NCBI RefSeq assembly: GCF_042186555.1
Contig: NC_133328.1
Span: 333,692,039-333,756,038, forward strand
Direction of reading: 5' to 3'
From: Aquarana catesbeiana
Taxonomy: Eukaryota > Chordata > Amphibia > Anura > Ranidae
Length of the DNA: 64,000 bases
This document shows, one piece after another, positions 47,995-59,600 of the stretch. Numbering within the stretch: position 1 is the stretch's first letter; each line of letters begins with the position of its first letter. The notes below the pieces were generated by a model. That model worked only from the letters and a program-made list of their open reading frames with translations, was not told the origin of the DNA and did no database searches. The position numbers and the translations under genes were made by a program.

Positions 47995-49141
47995 TTATTT
48001 CATTGACAACTGATCTCTCTTATCCTCTAACCATGCTAACGCACCAGAAGGAGAATCAAAAATCTGACTTCCTCCGAGTGCGTTTATCCAAAGCCTGGCA
48101 GGATAAAGGAGAGCATACGTACCATTAAATTTTTGAAGGCTGCGTTTAACTCCTAAAAACTCAGCTCTATGCTTCTGTAGGTCAGGAGAGAAATTGGGAT
48201 ACACTGATATCCTAGCACCATTATAGGAAATATTCCCCATCTCTCTGGCCTTTCGAAGGAGCCTTACTTTATCTTTATAATTTAAGAATTTCAATAGCAA
48301 CGGTCTTGGGGGACTTCCTTGAGGGGAGGGGCCTAAACGGGACTCTATGTGCTCTTTCAATTGAAAACTGCTGTGAAAATGTCTCCCTTACAAAGGTTTC
48401 AGTCAGCCATCTTTCTAAAAATGCTATCGGGTCTGAGCCTTCACTCCTTTCAGGTAGCCCCACCACCCTCACATTGTCCCTACGGAGTCAGTTTTCCATT
48501 TCATCAAATTTTTCCGTGAGCTTATTTATTTTCTCTTTCCAGACCTTAGCCTCTTGTTTCATAGGGTGCAAGTCATCTTCTATCAAACTTATTCTCTTTT
48601 CTACTTCTGTTACTCTTTCTGCTGTTTTCTTGAGCTCGTGCCGTACCAGGATTAGCTCCTCTTTGATATCCTTCATTTGGTCACACAGTTCACCCAGAGA
48701 ATGTTTGCATGTGTTAATCGCCAGAAGGATATCTTTCAGGGATGGTTCTCCTTCTGCTGAGGGTGTCAGAGTGGCAAAAGCTTCTGGTTCTTTTCCGGCC
48801 ACTCCTGATCCTTTACTAGTAGTGTTCTTTATTCCAGTGGCACTTGTGGGCATACTCGGATGACCCTGGCTCTTTCTGTCCGCTGTTGATTTAATTTGAG
48901 CTTGCTGCCCCCCTTTATTTGGTGTATGGTCCGCTGCATGGACCATTCTCTCTAACTTGACAGCTGCTGCGACTGCTGCTGCTGTTACACCTGCCACTGT
49001 GGACTGTGCCCCCTTTTCCTTATCCTTCTCCTTGTCTTTAGCCGAGCGTAATGATTGAATTCCCACATACTCCTGGCTGGCATGTTCGTCTCCTTTCCTA
49101 CTATGAGAATTATTTATCGTGGAGGAAGTGAGCGAATTCAC
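47995..49141 (-). pseudogene. L1/Tx1-group ORF1 pseudogene (coiled coil and RNA-binding domain)
   Basis: The N-terminal part (48488-49141) is Ser/Lys-rich, then forms a heptad coiled coil (ERVTEVEKRISLIEDDL, KINKLTEKFDEMEN). A TGA stop at 48488-48490 replaces what is probably CGA, because the same frame continues with LRRDNVRVVGLPE, the usual junction into the RNA-binding domain of L1 ORF1 proteins. A frameshift near 48300 leads to the C-terminal part (47995-48360: YKDKVRLLRKAREMG, GARISVYPNFSPDLQ). So there is one CpG-type stop and one frameshift. Confidence 0.85.
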
Positions 49142-49982
49142 TGAAGGTCAAGAGCAAAAGGGAGGGTGACCTCAAAATTTAGATTTCTTACCATCACCAA
49201 TTTTTATCGACTGTTATTACAGCAGAGAGGTAGAGAGGCAGGACTATTAAGAAAAAGCACGGGGAGAATGCCCACATTAACACCACTTTCCTTGAGCCAT
49301 TAGGTATTAAATGTTAGGTTTCCCATTCAGCGTAGCCACCATTATTACCATTATCACTGTTATTCATGGCAAGTAAGTAGGAGCAGGGATTACACTCACA
49401 CTGAAAAGGAACCACTTCTCAGGTTCACTCATAAATTCACAGTCTTCAAAAGTTCTGATCCCTTGGTGAGGCTCCCATCCACCTCCACTTACAATAGAGA
49501 AAGAGAAAAAAAAGTGGAAAACAGTACCCCCGTTGTCCGTTGTCTACATAGATTTGTTCTCTTCCCCTTTATCAGCACTCAAAGGTCCGGTGTATACCCC
49601 TTAATTCCACTTCAGGGTGACTCTGGTTCCTCCCGTTCCTCTGCTCGGCTTTCACAGTATACGGAGCACACTCACGGAAGCCTCCACTGCTGACACTTGG
49701 CATCAGTTCCTGCAGCAGCTGTCCATCCTCATGTTCTCACGGGATTACGCTGTGCTTGTCAGATCCAAACACCTTCGATGGCCCCAACGGCATCCGAAGA
49801 CACACCGCGCTGACTCCGGTAGTCGCTCACAGGGGGGGCAGGAGAGGCAGGCAGCACACATAAAAGCACCGGTTACTACCGTGGCACATTACATCCGGGG
49901 CATCGCGTTCATGGAGTGGGGTGAACACATGCTCTCACTCCTCACAGACTCTCTCCTCCATCCGCTTCCGGTCACGCCCCCC
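49142..49982 (-). other. 5' UTR of L1/Tx1-group copy 3
   Basis: Sequence upstream of ORF1 on the minus strand, ending at the right target-site duplication (49983-49995). It becomes GC-richer toward the 5' end, with C-runs at 49976-49984, which is usual for an internal promoter region. No reading frame of interest. Confidence 0.5.
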
Positions 49983-50467
49983 CCGCTCGGTCCTTAATAC
50001 CAGCTTGGGACTGAGAGTTATCCACCTGCCTTGGGATAAAGGCCCTGACTGGGTTTAAGGTCACAAGCTTCTCTTGCTTGCTGTTTGGTAAGCCTGCATT
50101 TCTCATGGTGGTCACTTCTTGGATGCGGTGGTAGATTTGTCATGGAACTATTTTTATCATATTTGTGAACGCTACACCTTTTGCACATCTTTTGAACATT
50201 CCTTTGAGTATTATTTATCATTTATTATTTTTATTGAACACTGTTCAGTTAATAAGTATTTACTGATCCTATAATTAATATACCCCTCGGGGTAAGGTTT
50301 TTCATGCTATTGTTATTGTTAATCAACTAATTGAGTGATTCATTTATTATTGTCTAACTTTGATGCTCACCAATTTATATCAATATTAGGAAATATATTT
50401 ATATCTATATTTTTTCAATCTTAGCGCTGCTATTGCTTTTTTTCTCTTTTTCTTCACAACACTGTAA

Positions 50468-51020
50468 AGCCTCACAGATACTTTTGTTGAGCGCAGGAAC
50501 AGGTGTTGTTGTGAAATTTTAGATCAAAAATTGTAATTACACGCTCCTGTTAAACAGGGGCAGAAAAAATAGGCCTTTGGTGGTGGTGTGGTGGTGGTGC
50601 CACAACACTGTAAGCCCTCACAGTTACTCTTGGTGGGCACAGGAACGGGCCCTGCTATGAAATAGTAGATCAAAAATTGTAATTACACGCCCCTGTTGAA
50701 CAGGGGCAGAAAAATTGGGTCTTAGGCAGTGGTGGTGGTGCTATAACACTGCAACCCCTCACAGATACTCTTGTTGAGCACAGGAACAAGCCCTGCTGTT
50801 AAATATTTTATCAAAAATTGTAATTACATGCCCCTGTTAAACAGGGGCAGAAAAATCGGGCCTTAGGCAGTGGTGGTGGTGCCACAACACTTCAACCCCT
50901 CACAGATACTCTTGTTGAGCACAGGAACGAGCCCTGCTGTTAAATATTTGATCAAAAATTGTAATTACACGCCCCTGTTAAACAGGGGCAGAAAAATTGA
51001 GCCTTAGCCACTGGTGGTGC
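50468..51020 (+). repeat. hAT-B left-arm tandem array with palindrome, four units here and one at 42900
   Basis: Units of about 140 bp share TAATTACACGCCCCTGTTA, CAGGGGCAGAAAAATTGGGC, GGTGGTGGTGCCACAACACTG and CCTCACAGATACTCTTGTTG. Perfect or nearly perfect dyads of GCCCCTGTT-A-AACAGGGGC type lie at about 50552, 50691, 50839 and 50971-50989, with an earlier unit at about 42904 on the far side of the 42964-50454 insertion. Same position and structure as in hAT-A and hAT-C. Confidence 0.88.
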
Positions 51021-51151
51021 TGCCCAGAACCAAAAATATTCTTAGAAGCTATCAACATGAACATTGAGGAGGAATAGGATAGTCACTCAGCATAACAGGA
51101 TAGTCACAAGCAGCATAGGCAATCTTCAAGGGATCTCACATTCATAAAAAA

Positions 51152-54147
51152 TTATTCGGTTACATCAGCATCAGGTGCTTGGTAGCTGGTGATCCAAGAC
51201 TGATTCATTTTTATGAAGGTGAGCCGATCAACCGAGTCGGTGGTGATCAGTTACAAAGCCTCCATCGGCACTGAATGTGTGTTCCGAAAGAACGCTGGAT
51301 GCAGGACTTAGCTCAATTGCATACTGTGCAAGCTCTGGCCAGTGATCCATCCTCAAGACCCAGTAACCCAGTGGATTTTCGTTTGGAAAGGTCTCCAAGT
51401 CTGATCTTGCCCCTAGGTATTCCTGCACCATGTGCAACAGACGCTGGCAATGGCTGCTGGAACTGATCAGACCTTGGGGCTGCGGACTAAAAAATTGTCT
51501 GAATGCATCGGTCAGGCAGCCACCTTCTCCACTGCTCCTTCTGTGACTGACTGAAGCCTCAGCAACACGTTGCCCAGGAGGACCAGGAAATTGTAACCTT
51601 TCAGGCTCTGGAAACGCATTGCACAAACCTTTCTGCAAGGCCTCCCGAAGATGTTTCATCCTCTGCTCCCTCTGCGGTGGCTGGATAAGTTCTGCCACCT
51701 TACCCTTGTAACGTGGATCAAGAAGGGTTGCCAGCCAGTACTGATCCCTCTCCTTGATACCACGAATCCGAGGGTCCTTTTGCAGGCTTTGCAGGATCAG
51801 GGGGGCCATGCAGCATAGGTTTGCTGAGGCATTCGGTCCAGAGTCCTCTGGGCCACTAAGGATGACCTGATCCGCAGCCACCTCCTGCCAGCAGCGTACA
51901 AGTCCATGGGTTTCTGGGGCCTGAAAATGATCCCTTGAAGACTGCTGCTGATGCTGAGTGCCAGGCTCCACCTCCATGCTGACACAATCCTCCTCTTCCT
52001 CTTCCTGCAGGAATACTGTCTGGATAAAGGGGGCCTTGAGAGGTAAGGAAGTCATCCTCTTCCTTCCTCTGTTCTGCCTCAAGTGCCCTGTTCATTATTC
52101 CATGTGGTGTGTGCTCCAACAAGTAGACAAGAGGGACAGTATCACTGATGCATGCACTGTCACTGCTCACCATCCTCGCGGCCTCCTCAAATGTGCAGCT
52201 GCTGCAGCATTGCCAACGTTGAGTTCCACCTGGTGGGCATGTCACAGATGAAGCGGTTCTTGGGCAGGTTGCATTCCTTTTGGAGGTCAGCCAGCCAAGC
52301 ACTGGCATTATATGACTGGCGGAAATGCCCACAGACTTTCCTGGCCTGCCTCAGGAGATCCTGTAAGCCCGGGTACCTGCACAAGAATCGCTTCACCACC
52401 AAATTAAGGATGTGAGCCAAACAGGGAACATGGGTGAAATGTCCCTGTCGGAGGGCGGAGAGGAGGTTGGTGCCATTGTCACAAACCACCATTCCTGGCT
52501 GAAGCTGGTGTGGTGTCAACCACCTCTGAGCTTGCCCCTGCAGAGCTGCCAGAATCTCTGCCCCAGTGTGGCTCCTGTCCCCTAAGCAGACCAACTCAAC
52601 CACCGCATGGCATCTTTTTGCCTTGCGTAGCCCCTAGAATGCTTACGGAGCACCGCTGGTTCCGAGGACAAATCTTCACAGGAAGAGGCCATAGAGGAAG
52701 AAGAAGAGGAGGGGGTGGAGGAGAAAGGTGTGGCAGAATCACCACTACCAGCATTTTGGAGGCGTGGTGGTGGAACAAGCTCCAACAATACTGCACCCTG
52801 TCCTGCATCCTTCCCAGCTGCCAGCAGGGTTACCCAGTGTGCTGTGAAAGAAAGGTAACGTCCCTGTCCATGCCTGCTGGTCCATGAGTCAGCGGTAATA
52901 TGCACCTTACCGCCTACCGCCCTGTCCAACGAGGCCAAGACATTGCCTTTCACATGTCAGTAGAGAGCCAGAATGGCCTTCTGAGAAAAAAATTGGCACA
53001 TTCCACAAATTCTTGAAAGGGGGCAGAGTCTACCAGCTGAAAAGGCAGCAGTTGGAGTGCTAGCAATTTAGCCAAACTAGCATTCAGCTAGTGGATGGCT
53101 GGGACTGAATTTCTTTCGCCAGTTTAGCAACTGGGGTAGGGAAATTTGCCTGCTACAATCGGATGTTGGTGTAGCGCTAGCAGATTGCCCGCAAGTGCTT
53201 GGGACACCTAATTCTACACCTTCATTCCTCTCAGTACAGGTCTCTGAGATGACTGAAGTTGTAGTGGGGTTGGCGATCCCAGCTGGTGAGGAGCAAGGAG
53301 AGGTCCGCCTTGTTCTTTAGTATGGGTCTTTTAGGTACTGTTGCCAATGGGCTGCATGGGTACTCGATATATGTCAGGTCAAGTATGTGGTGCCCAAGCG
53401 GCTGCTGTTTTGGCCATGCTTGATACGCTTCAGACATATGTTGCAAACAGCAAAAGTGCAATCTGCTGCACACATCTCAAAAAAGGCCCACACCAAAGAA
53501 CTTTTGGAAAAATGCACACCCTGAGTCAGCAGCGCCCTGCACATGTGGAGCTCTGTGGTGTGATGCAGTCAGTTTTAAGCTGGCCCCTGGAGGGCATCCT
53601 GCCTCGTTGGAGATGAGCAAACCTGGCAGTATGCTGCAGCTGGGGGAACATAACTACCAGTTTCTTGTCCTTCTTGGGCACCCCCTCTCTCAGGGCTCAC
53701 ATTACTGCCTTCATCCTCAACCTGGGTACCATCATCAGAGCCTTCAAAACACTGCGCATCCTCCTGCAGCATGTACCCTACACTGTGGTCGAACAGTTCG
53801 GGGGACTCCTCAGGGCATGATGGTGGGGCTAGGGAAGGATAGACTGATGACATTGAGCCGATAGAAGAGGCTGCTTTGGCAGCTGCATTGGCAGACAAAG
53901 TACCCTGAGCCTGGGTGACAGAGGATGAGGAGGATGAGGACAGCTTGGTCATCCACTCTACCAACTCTTCTGCATGTTGTGGCTCAACATGTCCAGCTGC
54001 CGAAAAAAAGCACAAGCGTGTCCCATGGCCACGTGCTGAGGATGCACGTGTCCACAACCAGCATTGTTGGCTGTAGACACATGCTTCTGCTTGCCCTCTT
54101 TTAGTGGCCTGTGAGGGTCAGCCTCTCCTTGGTGGCCTTCCAGACAT
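51152..54147 (-). pseudogene. hAT-B transposase pseudogene
   Basis: Aligns over its length with the hAT-C transposase. The start is at 54145-54147 (ATG, Met-Ser-Gly-Arg-Pro context), the end the TAA at 51152-51154. Readable pieces in various frames are QPQHAEELVEWMTK (53575-54057), HITADSWTSRHGQGRYLS (52582-52953), PHQLQPGMVVCDNGTNLL, LAHILNLVVKRFL and MPTRWNSTL (52187-52603), then DPRYKGKVAEL and PASSVLSEHTFSADGG (51228-52082). Between 52953 and 53575 the BED-finger and linker region is badly shifted. Many indels and a truncated dimerisation domain (short deletions around 51240-51320) make it non-functional. It is closer in sequence to hAT-C than to hAT-A. Confidence 0.9.
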
Positions 54148-54189
54148 ACTGTACAAATAGATTAGCAAAACAACACCTGAAGTTTACTA

Positions 54190-54219
54190 AAAACAGTACA
54201 CCTGGAATGGCCTACAGTC

Positions 54220-54254
<35 letters not shown>

Positions 54255-54562
54255 GAACTGCAGCTCACTGAGTCACCTGCCTGAAAGTTTCTTTGAGCAC
54301 GTACTCCAGGAATGGCCTACTGTCAGGTATAGGCTTGGCTGGACTACAATGCAGTGGATATATGTTTTATTAACTGCAGCTCACTGAGTCACCTGCCTGA
54401 AAGTGTCTTTGAACATGTACTCCAGGAATGGCCTACTGTCAGGTATAGGCTTGGCTGGACTACAATGCAGTGGATATATATTTTATGAACTACACCTCAC
54501 TGAGTCACCTGCCTGAAAGTGCTTTCAACACGTACTCCAGGAATGGCCTACTGTCAGGTATA
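54190..54562 (+). repeat. hAT-B right-arm array of about 113 bp units with (TA)n
   Basis: Units with CAGGAATGGCCTACTGTCAGG, GGCTTGGCTGGACTACAATG, CAGTGGATATATATTTTATG and CTCACTGAGTCACCTGCCTG recur at about 54308, 54422 and 54535 and continue at 63786-63925 beyond the fold-back insertion. A (TA)n run occupies about 54224-54252. The array lies upstream of the transposase on its strand, as the 301 bp array does in hAT-C, but the unit sequence is different. Confidence 0.8.
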
Positions 54563-56124
54563 TAATGTAAAGAAAAAAAAACGCGCCAAAATATAAATGT
54601 GTATAAATGAATTGTACATGTGTTACAATCATAAAATTTAAATTTGAAAATTCCTCTTGGGAAGTCACAACACCAAAGAGATTCCAAACTAATGCAATGA
54701 TCAGAAAAATATATCAAAAAACAGTGAAGTCCATATAAATTAAAAGTGAATCAGTATATGCATATGATCTTGACTGAAAATAGTCCCAAAGGAAAGCCCC
54801 TCAATATAGCACAAACGAAGACTGGGTGGTGAAGATGAAATAAACCCACCGCTCACAGTGATGCGCCACCACATAGATTTTGCACTTACCACAAAGCATG
54901 CAATAAAAGCCTGTTTGCAGTCCAAGCAAGGGATGTCCAGCTGATGTTATGACATGTCTGTATGCAGCGTGGCTACAGAGGTACAGCAGGGAACCCAAAC
55001 ACTCGAGCTCAAAGGCCTTATGTGGATGTGAGAATGCCTGGGATCCCTCTCATGTGAATGACCCATGTGGAAGGTAATGGGTCATTCACATGAGAGGGAT
55101 CCCAGGCATGCTTACATCCACATAAGGCCTTTGAGCTTGAGTGTTTGGGTTACCTGCTGTATAGGGATGAGCCGAACACCCCCCGGTTCGGTTCGCACCA
55201 GAACCTGCGAACGGACCGAAAGTTCGCACGAACGTTAGAACCCCATTGACGTCTATGGGACTCGAACGTTCGAAATCAAAAGTGCTCATTTTAAAGGCCA
55301 ATTTGCATGGTATTGTCCTAAAAAGGGTTTGGGGACCCGGGTCCTACCCCAGGGGACATGTATCAATGCAAAAAAAACTTTTAAAAACGGACGTTTTTTC
55401 GGGAGCAGTGATTTTAATGATGCTTAAAGTAAAAAAAAAAAAAGTGAACTATTCCTTTAAATATCGTACCTGAGGGGTGTCTATAGTATGCCTGTAAAGT
55501 GACGCGTGTTTCCCGTGTTTAGAACAGTCCCTGCACCAAATGTCATTTTTAAAGGAAAAAATCTCATTTAAAACTGCTTGCGGGTTTAATGTAATGTCGG
55601 GTCCTGGCAATATGGATGAAAATCAGTGAGACAAACGGCATGGGTACCCCCCAGTCCATTACCAGGCCCTTTGGGTCTTGTATGGATATTAAGGGGAACC
55701 CCGCACCCAAATTAAAATAAGGAAAGGTGTGGGGCCACCAGGCCCTATATACTCTGAACAGCAGTATACAGGCTGTAGGTTTGTTGTTAAGTAGAATCTC
55801 TTTGTAATTTTGAACGGGTACATTTTTAACGTGTTTAGCTCCAGCCAAAAAATCTTTTTTAAGCTTTTTGGAAAACATAGGGAAGGATTATCACCCCTGT
55901 GACATTTGTTTTGCTGTCTTTCCTCCTCTTCAGAAGATTTCACCTCACTTTTTGTCCCAATGGATTGGAAAGCATCAGTGGAAAGGAGAAATGTTTTTCC
56001 CATATTAACTCTTACAGGAGAGAATTTCCCTTCCTAGGGATAGATTTCACTTCCTGTTGTCTCCTTCCGTTTGCAAGTAGGAGTCGTTTGTAAGTTAGTT
56101 GTTTGAAAGTAGGGTCCTGCCCTA

Positions 56125-56560
56125 TATACTCAGCAGAAATTTGGGCCTTAGGTGTTGCTGTGGCCACAACACTGTAAGCCCTCACAGGGCTCTGCTGTGA
56201 AATATTAGATCAAGAATTGTAATTACATGCCCCTGTTGAACAGGAGCTGAAAAATTAGGCCTTAGGCACTGGTGCTGGTGGCACAACACTGCAACCCCTC
56301 ACAGACACTCTAGTTGGAATGCAGGAACGAGCCCTGCTGCAAAGTATTGCATCAAAAATTGTAATTACACGCCCCTGTTAAACAAGGGCTGAAAAATTGG
56401 GCCTTAGGCACTGGTGCCACAACAGTGCAACCCCTCACAGACACTCTAGTTGGAATGCAGGAACGAGCCCTGCTGCAAAGTATTACATCAAAAATCGTAA
56501 TTACACGCCCCTGTTAAACAGGGGCTGAAAAATTGGGCCTTAGGCACTGGTGGTGGCACC
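56125..56560 (+). repeat. hAT-C left-arm tandem array with palindrome
   Basis: About three units of 130-145 bp containing AATTACACGCCCCTGTT, AACAGGGGCTGAAAAATT, GGGCCTTAGGCACTGG and CAACCCCTCACAGACACTC. The dyad GCCCCTGTT-A-AACAGGGGC is perfect at 56507-56525 and has a mismatch in the units at about 56229 and 56372. It lies just downstream of the transposase stop codon, so it could be part of the 3' UTR. Confidence 0.88.
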
Positions 56561-56629
56561 CAGAACCAAAAATGTTCACTCAGCATCAGCATAGGCAGTC
56601 TTTGAAGGGATCTGAGATTTCAAAAAAAA

Positions 56630-59600
56630 TTATTCGGTTACATCAGCATCAGGTGCTTGGTAGCTGGTGGTGATCCAAGACTCATTCATTTTTATGAAGG
56701 TCAGTCGATCGACCGAGTCAGTGGACAGACGCACCCTGTGATCGGTTACCACGCCTCCAGCAGCACTGAATGTGCGTTCCGAAAGAACGCTGGATGCAGG
56801 ACAGGCCAGTAGCTCAATTGCATACTGTGCAAGCTCTGGCCAGTGATCCATCCTCAAGACCCAGTAACCTAGAGGATTTTCGGTGGGAAAGGTGTCCAAG
56901 TCTGATCTTGCCCCTAGGTATTCCTGCACCATGTAAAACAGACGCTGGCGATGGTTGCTGGAACCGATCATACCTTGGGGCTGCGGACCAAAAAATTGTC
57001 TGAACGCATCGGTCAGACGGCCACCTTCTCCACCGCTCCTTCTTTGACTGACCGAAGTCTCAGCAACACGTTGTCCAGAAACAGGAGTTTGTAACCTCCC
57101 AGTCTCTGGGAACGCGTTGCACAGACCTTTCTGCAAGGCCTCCCGAAGATGTTTCATCCTCTGCTCCCTCTGCGATGGCAAGATAAGGTCCGCAACCTTA
57201 CCCTTGTAACGTGGATCAAGGAGGGTTGCCAGCCAGTATTGGTCCTTCTCCTTGATACCACGAATACGAGGATCCTTACGCAGGCTTTGCAGGATCAGAG
57301 AGGCCATGCAGCGTAGGTTTGCTGAGGCATTCGGTCCGGAGTCCTCTGGGTCACTAAGGACGACATGGTCCGCAGCCACCTCCTCCCAGCCACGTACAAG
57401 TCCATGTGTTTCTTGGGACTGATCCCTTAAAGACTGCTGCTGATGCTGAGTGCCAGGCTCCACCTCCATACTGACACAATCTTCCTCCTCCTCCTCCTCC
57501 TCTTCCTCCTCGTCCTCTTCCTGTGTGATCGGCGGGCACGCAGGAACACTGTCTGGATAAAGGGGGCCTTGAGAGCTAAGGAAGCCCTCCTCTTCCTGCC
57601 TCTGTTCTGCCTCAAGTGCCCTGTCCATTATTCCACGCAGCGTGTGCTCCAACAGGTGGACAAGGGGGACAGTGTCACTGATGCATGCACTGTCACTGCT
57701 CACCATCCTCGTGGCCTCCTCAAATGGTGACAGGACAGTGCATGCATCCCTGATCATGGCCCACTGGCGTGGGGAAAAAAAACCAAGCTCCCCTGACCCT
57801 GTCATGGTGCCATAGTCGCACAGGTACTCATTGATGGCCCTCTGCTGCATGTGCAGCCGCTGCAGCATGGCCAACGTTGAGTTCCACCTGGTGGGCATGT
57901 CACAGATTAGGCGGTTCTTGGGCAGGTTAAACTCCTTTTGGAGGTCCGTCAGCCGAGCACTGGCATTATATGACCAGCGGAAATGCACACAGACTTTCCT
58001 GGCCTGCCTCAGGACATCCTGTAAGCCCGGGTACCTGCCCAAGAACCGCTGCACCACCAAGTTAAGGACGTGAGCCAAACAGGGCACATGGGTCATTTGT
58101 CCCTGTCGGAGGGCAGAGAGGAGGTTGGTGCCATTGTCGCAAACCGACATTCCTGCCTTAAGTTGGCGTGGCGTCAACCACCTCTGAACCTGCCCCTGCA
58201 GAGCTGACAGAACCTCTGCCCCAGTGTGGCTCCTGTCCCCCAAGCACACCAGCTCAAGCACCGCATGGCATCTTTTGGCCTGCGTACTTGCGTAGCCCCT
58301 TGAACGACTACGGAGCACCGCTGGTTCCGAGGAAGAGGCCATGGAGGAAGAAGAAGAGGAGGGGGTGGAGGAGAGAGGTGTGTCACAATCATTAGCATTT
58401 TGGAGGCGTGGTGGCGGAACAACCTCCAACACTACTGCACCTTGTCCTGCATCCTTCCCAGCTGCCAGCAGAGTCACCCAATGCGCCGTGAAACTTAGGT
58501 AACGTCCCTGTCCATGCCTGCTGGACCATGAGTCAGCGGTAATATGCACCTTACCGCTGACCGCCCTGTCCAGCGAGGCATGGACATTGCCTTCCACATG
58601 CTGGTAGAGAGCCGGAATTGCCTTCCGTGAGAAAAAGTGGCGTTTGGGTACCTGCCACTGAGGAACCACACATTCCACAAACTCACGGAAGGGGGCAGAG
58701 TCTACCAACTGAAAAGGCAGCAGTTGAAGTGCTAGCAATTTTGCCAAGCTAGCATTCAACCGTTGGGCATGTGGATGGCTGGGAGCAAACTTCTTTCGGC
58801 GGTGCAGCAGCTGGGGCAGGGAAATTTGCCTGGTACAATCTGACGTCGGTGTACCAAAATCAGATTGCCCACAAGTACGTGGCTGTGACACACCTAATTC
58901 TACACCTTCATTCCTCTCAGTGCAGGTCTCAGAGAGGACTGAAGGTCTAGTGGGGTTGGAAATCTCAGCTGATGAGGAGCAAGCAGAGGTCCTCTTTGTT
59001 CTTTGGTGTGGGTCTTTTAGATACGCTTGCCAACGAACTGCATGGCAGGTCAACATATGTCTGGTCAAGCATGTGGTACCCAAGCGGGAGATGTTTTGGC
59101 CACGCGAGATACGCTTGAGACATATGTTGCAAATAGCAGTGGTGCGATCTGATGCACTCGTCTCAAAAAAGGCCCACACCAAAGAACTTTTTGAATAACG
59201 CGCAGAGACTGCAGCGCCCTGCACATGTGGAGCTTTGGGGTGTGATGCAGTCAATGTGCTGCCCTTAGGCTGGCCCCTGGAGGGCATCCTGCCTCGTTGG
59301 TGATGTGCTGCCTCCTCCTGCTCCTCCTCCTCCTCTCTCCTATCAGGCACCCACGTTGAGTCAGTGACCTCATCATCCCCTCCCTCCTCATCACTGGAGC
59401 AAACCTGGCAGTATGCTGCAGCAGGGGGAGCATGACTGCCAGATTGCTGTCCTTCTTGGGCACCCCCTCTGTCCGTGCTCGTGTTACTGCCTTCATCGAG
59501 CTCAGTATCATCATCAGAGCCTTCCAAACGCTGGGCATCCTCCTGGAGCATGTACCCAACACTGTGGTCAAACAGTTCGAGGGACTCCTCAGGAGGACAT

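Larger units (their letters stand above)
43254..49982 (-). mobile_element. L1/Tx1-group LINE copy 3, minus strand, 13 bp target-site duplication
   Basis: CCGCTCGGTCCTT flanks the element at 43241-43253 and 49983-49995. The 3' end is at the left and has an A-rich tail (poly(T) on the plus strand at 43254-43260) with AATAAAG shortly before it. ORF1 (47995-49141) and ORF2 (43522-47246) are both broken by stops and frameshifts. Its proteins differ clearly from those of copies 1 and 2 and it has a poly(A)-like tail, so it belongs to a different L1-group family, possibly nearer to Tx1. Both ends are preserved: a full-length, older insertion. Confidence 0.9.
42964..50454. mobile_element. Unclassified element with 13 bp target-site duplication, split by an L1-group element
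   Basis: CACAACACTGTAA occurs at 42951-42963 and 50455-50467, each time at the same point of the hAT-B array, so everything between is an insertion. Without the nested L1-group element (43254-49982 and its duplication) the insert is about 750 bp: 42964-43253 plus 49996-50454. It starts CGTTGACGTGCTGACATC and ends in a T-rich tail (TTGCTTTTTTTCTCTTTTTC). It has no reading frame. A duplication of 13 bp with a T-rich end suggests retrotransposition (SINE-like or a 5'-truncated LINE), but I cannot name the family. Confidence 0.7.

Noticed and set aside
42964..50454. Reading the whole 7.5 kb as one L1 element
   Set aside because: The L1-group element has its own 13 bp duplication at 43241 and 49983, so it is nested in a different, smaller element.
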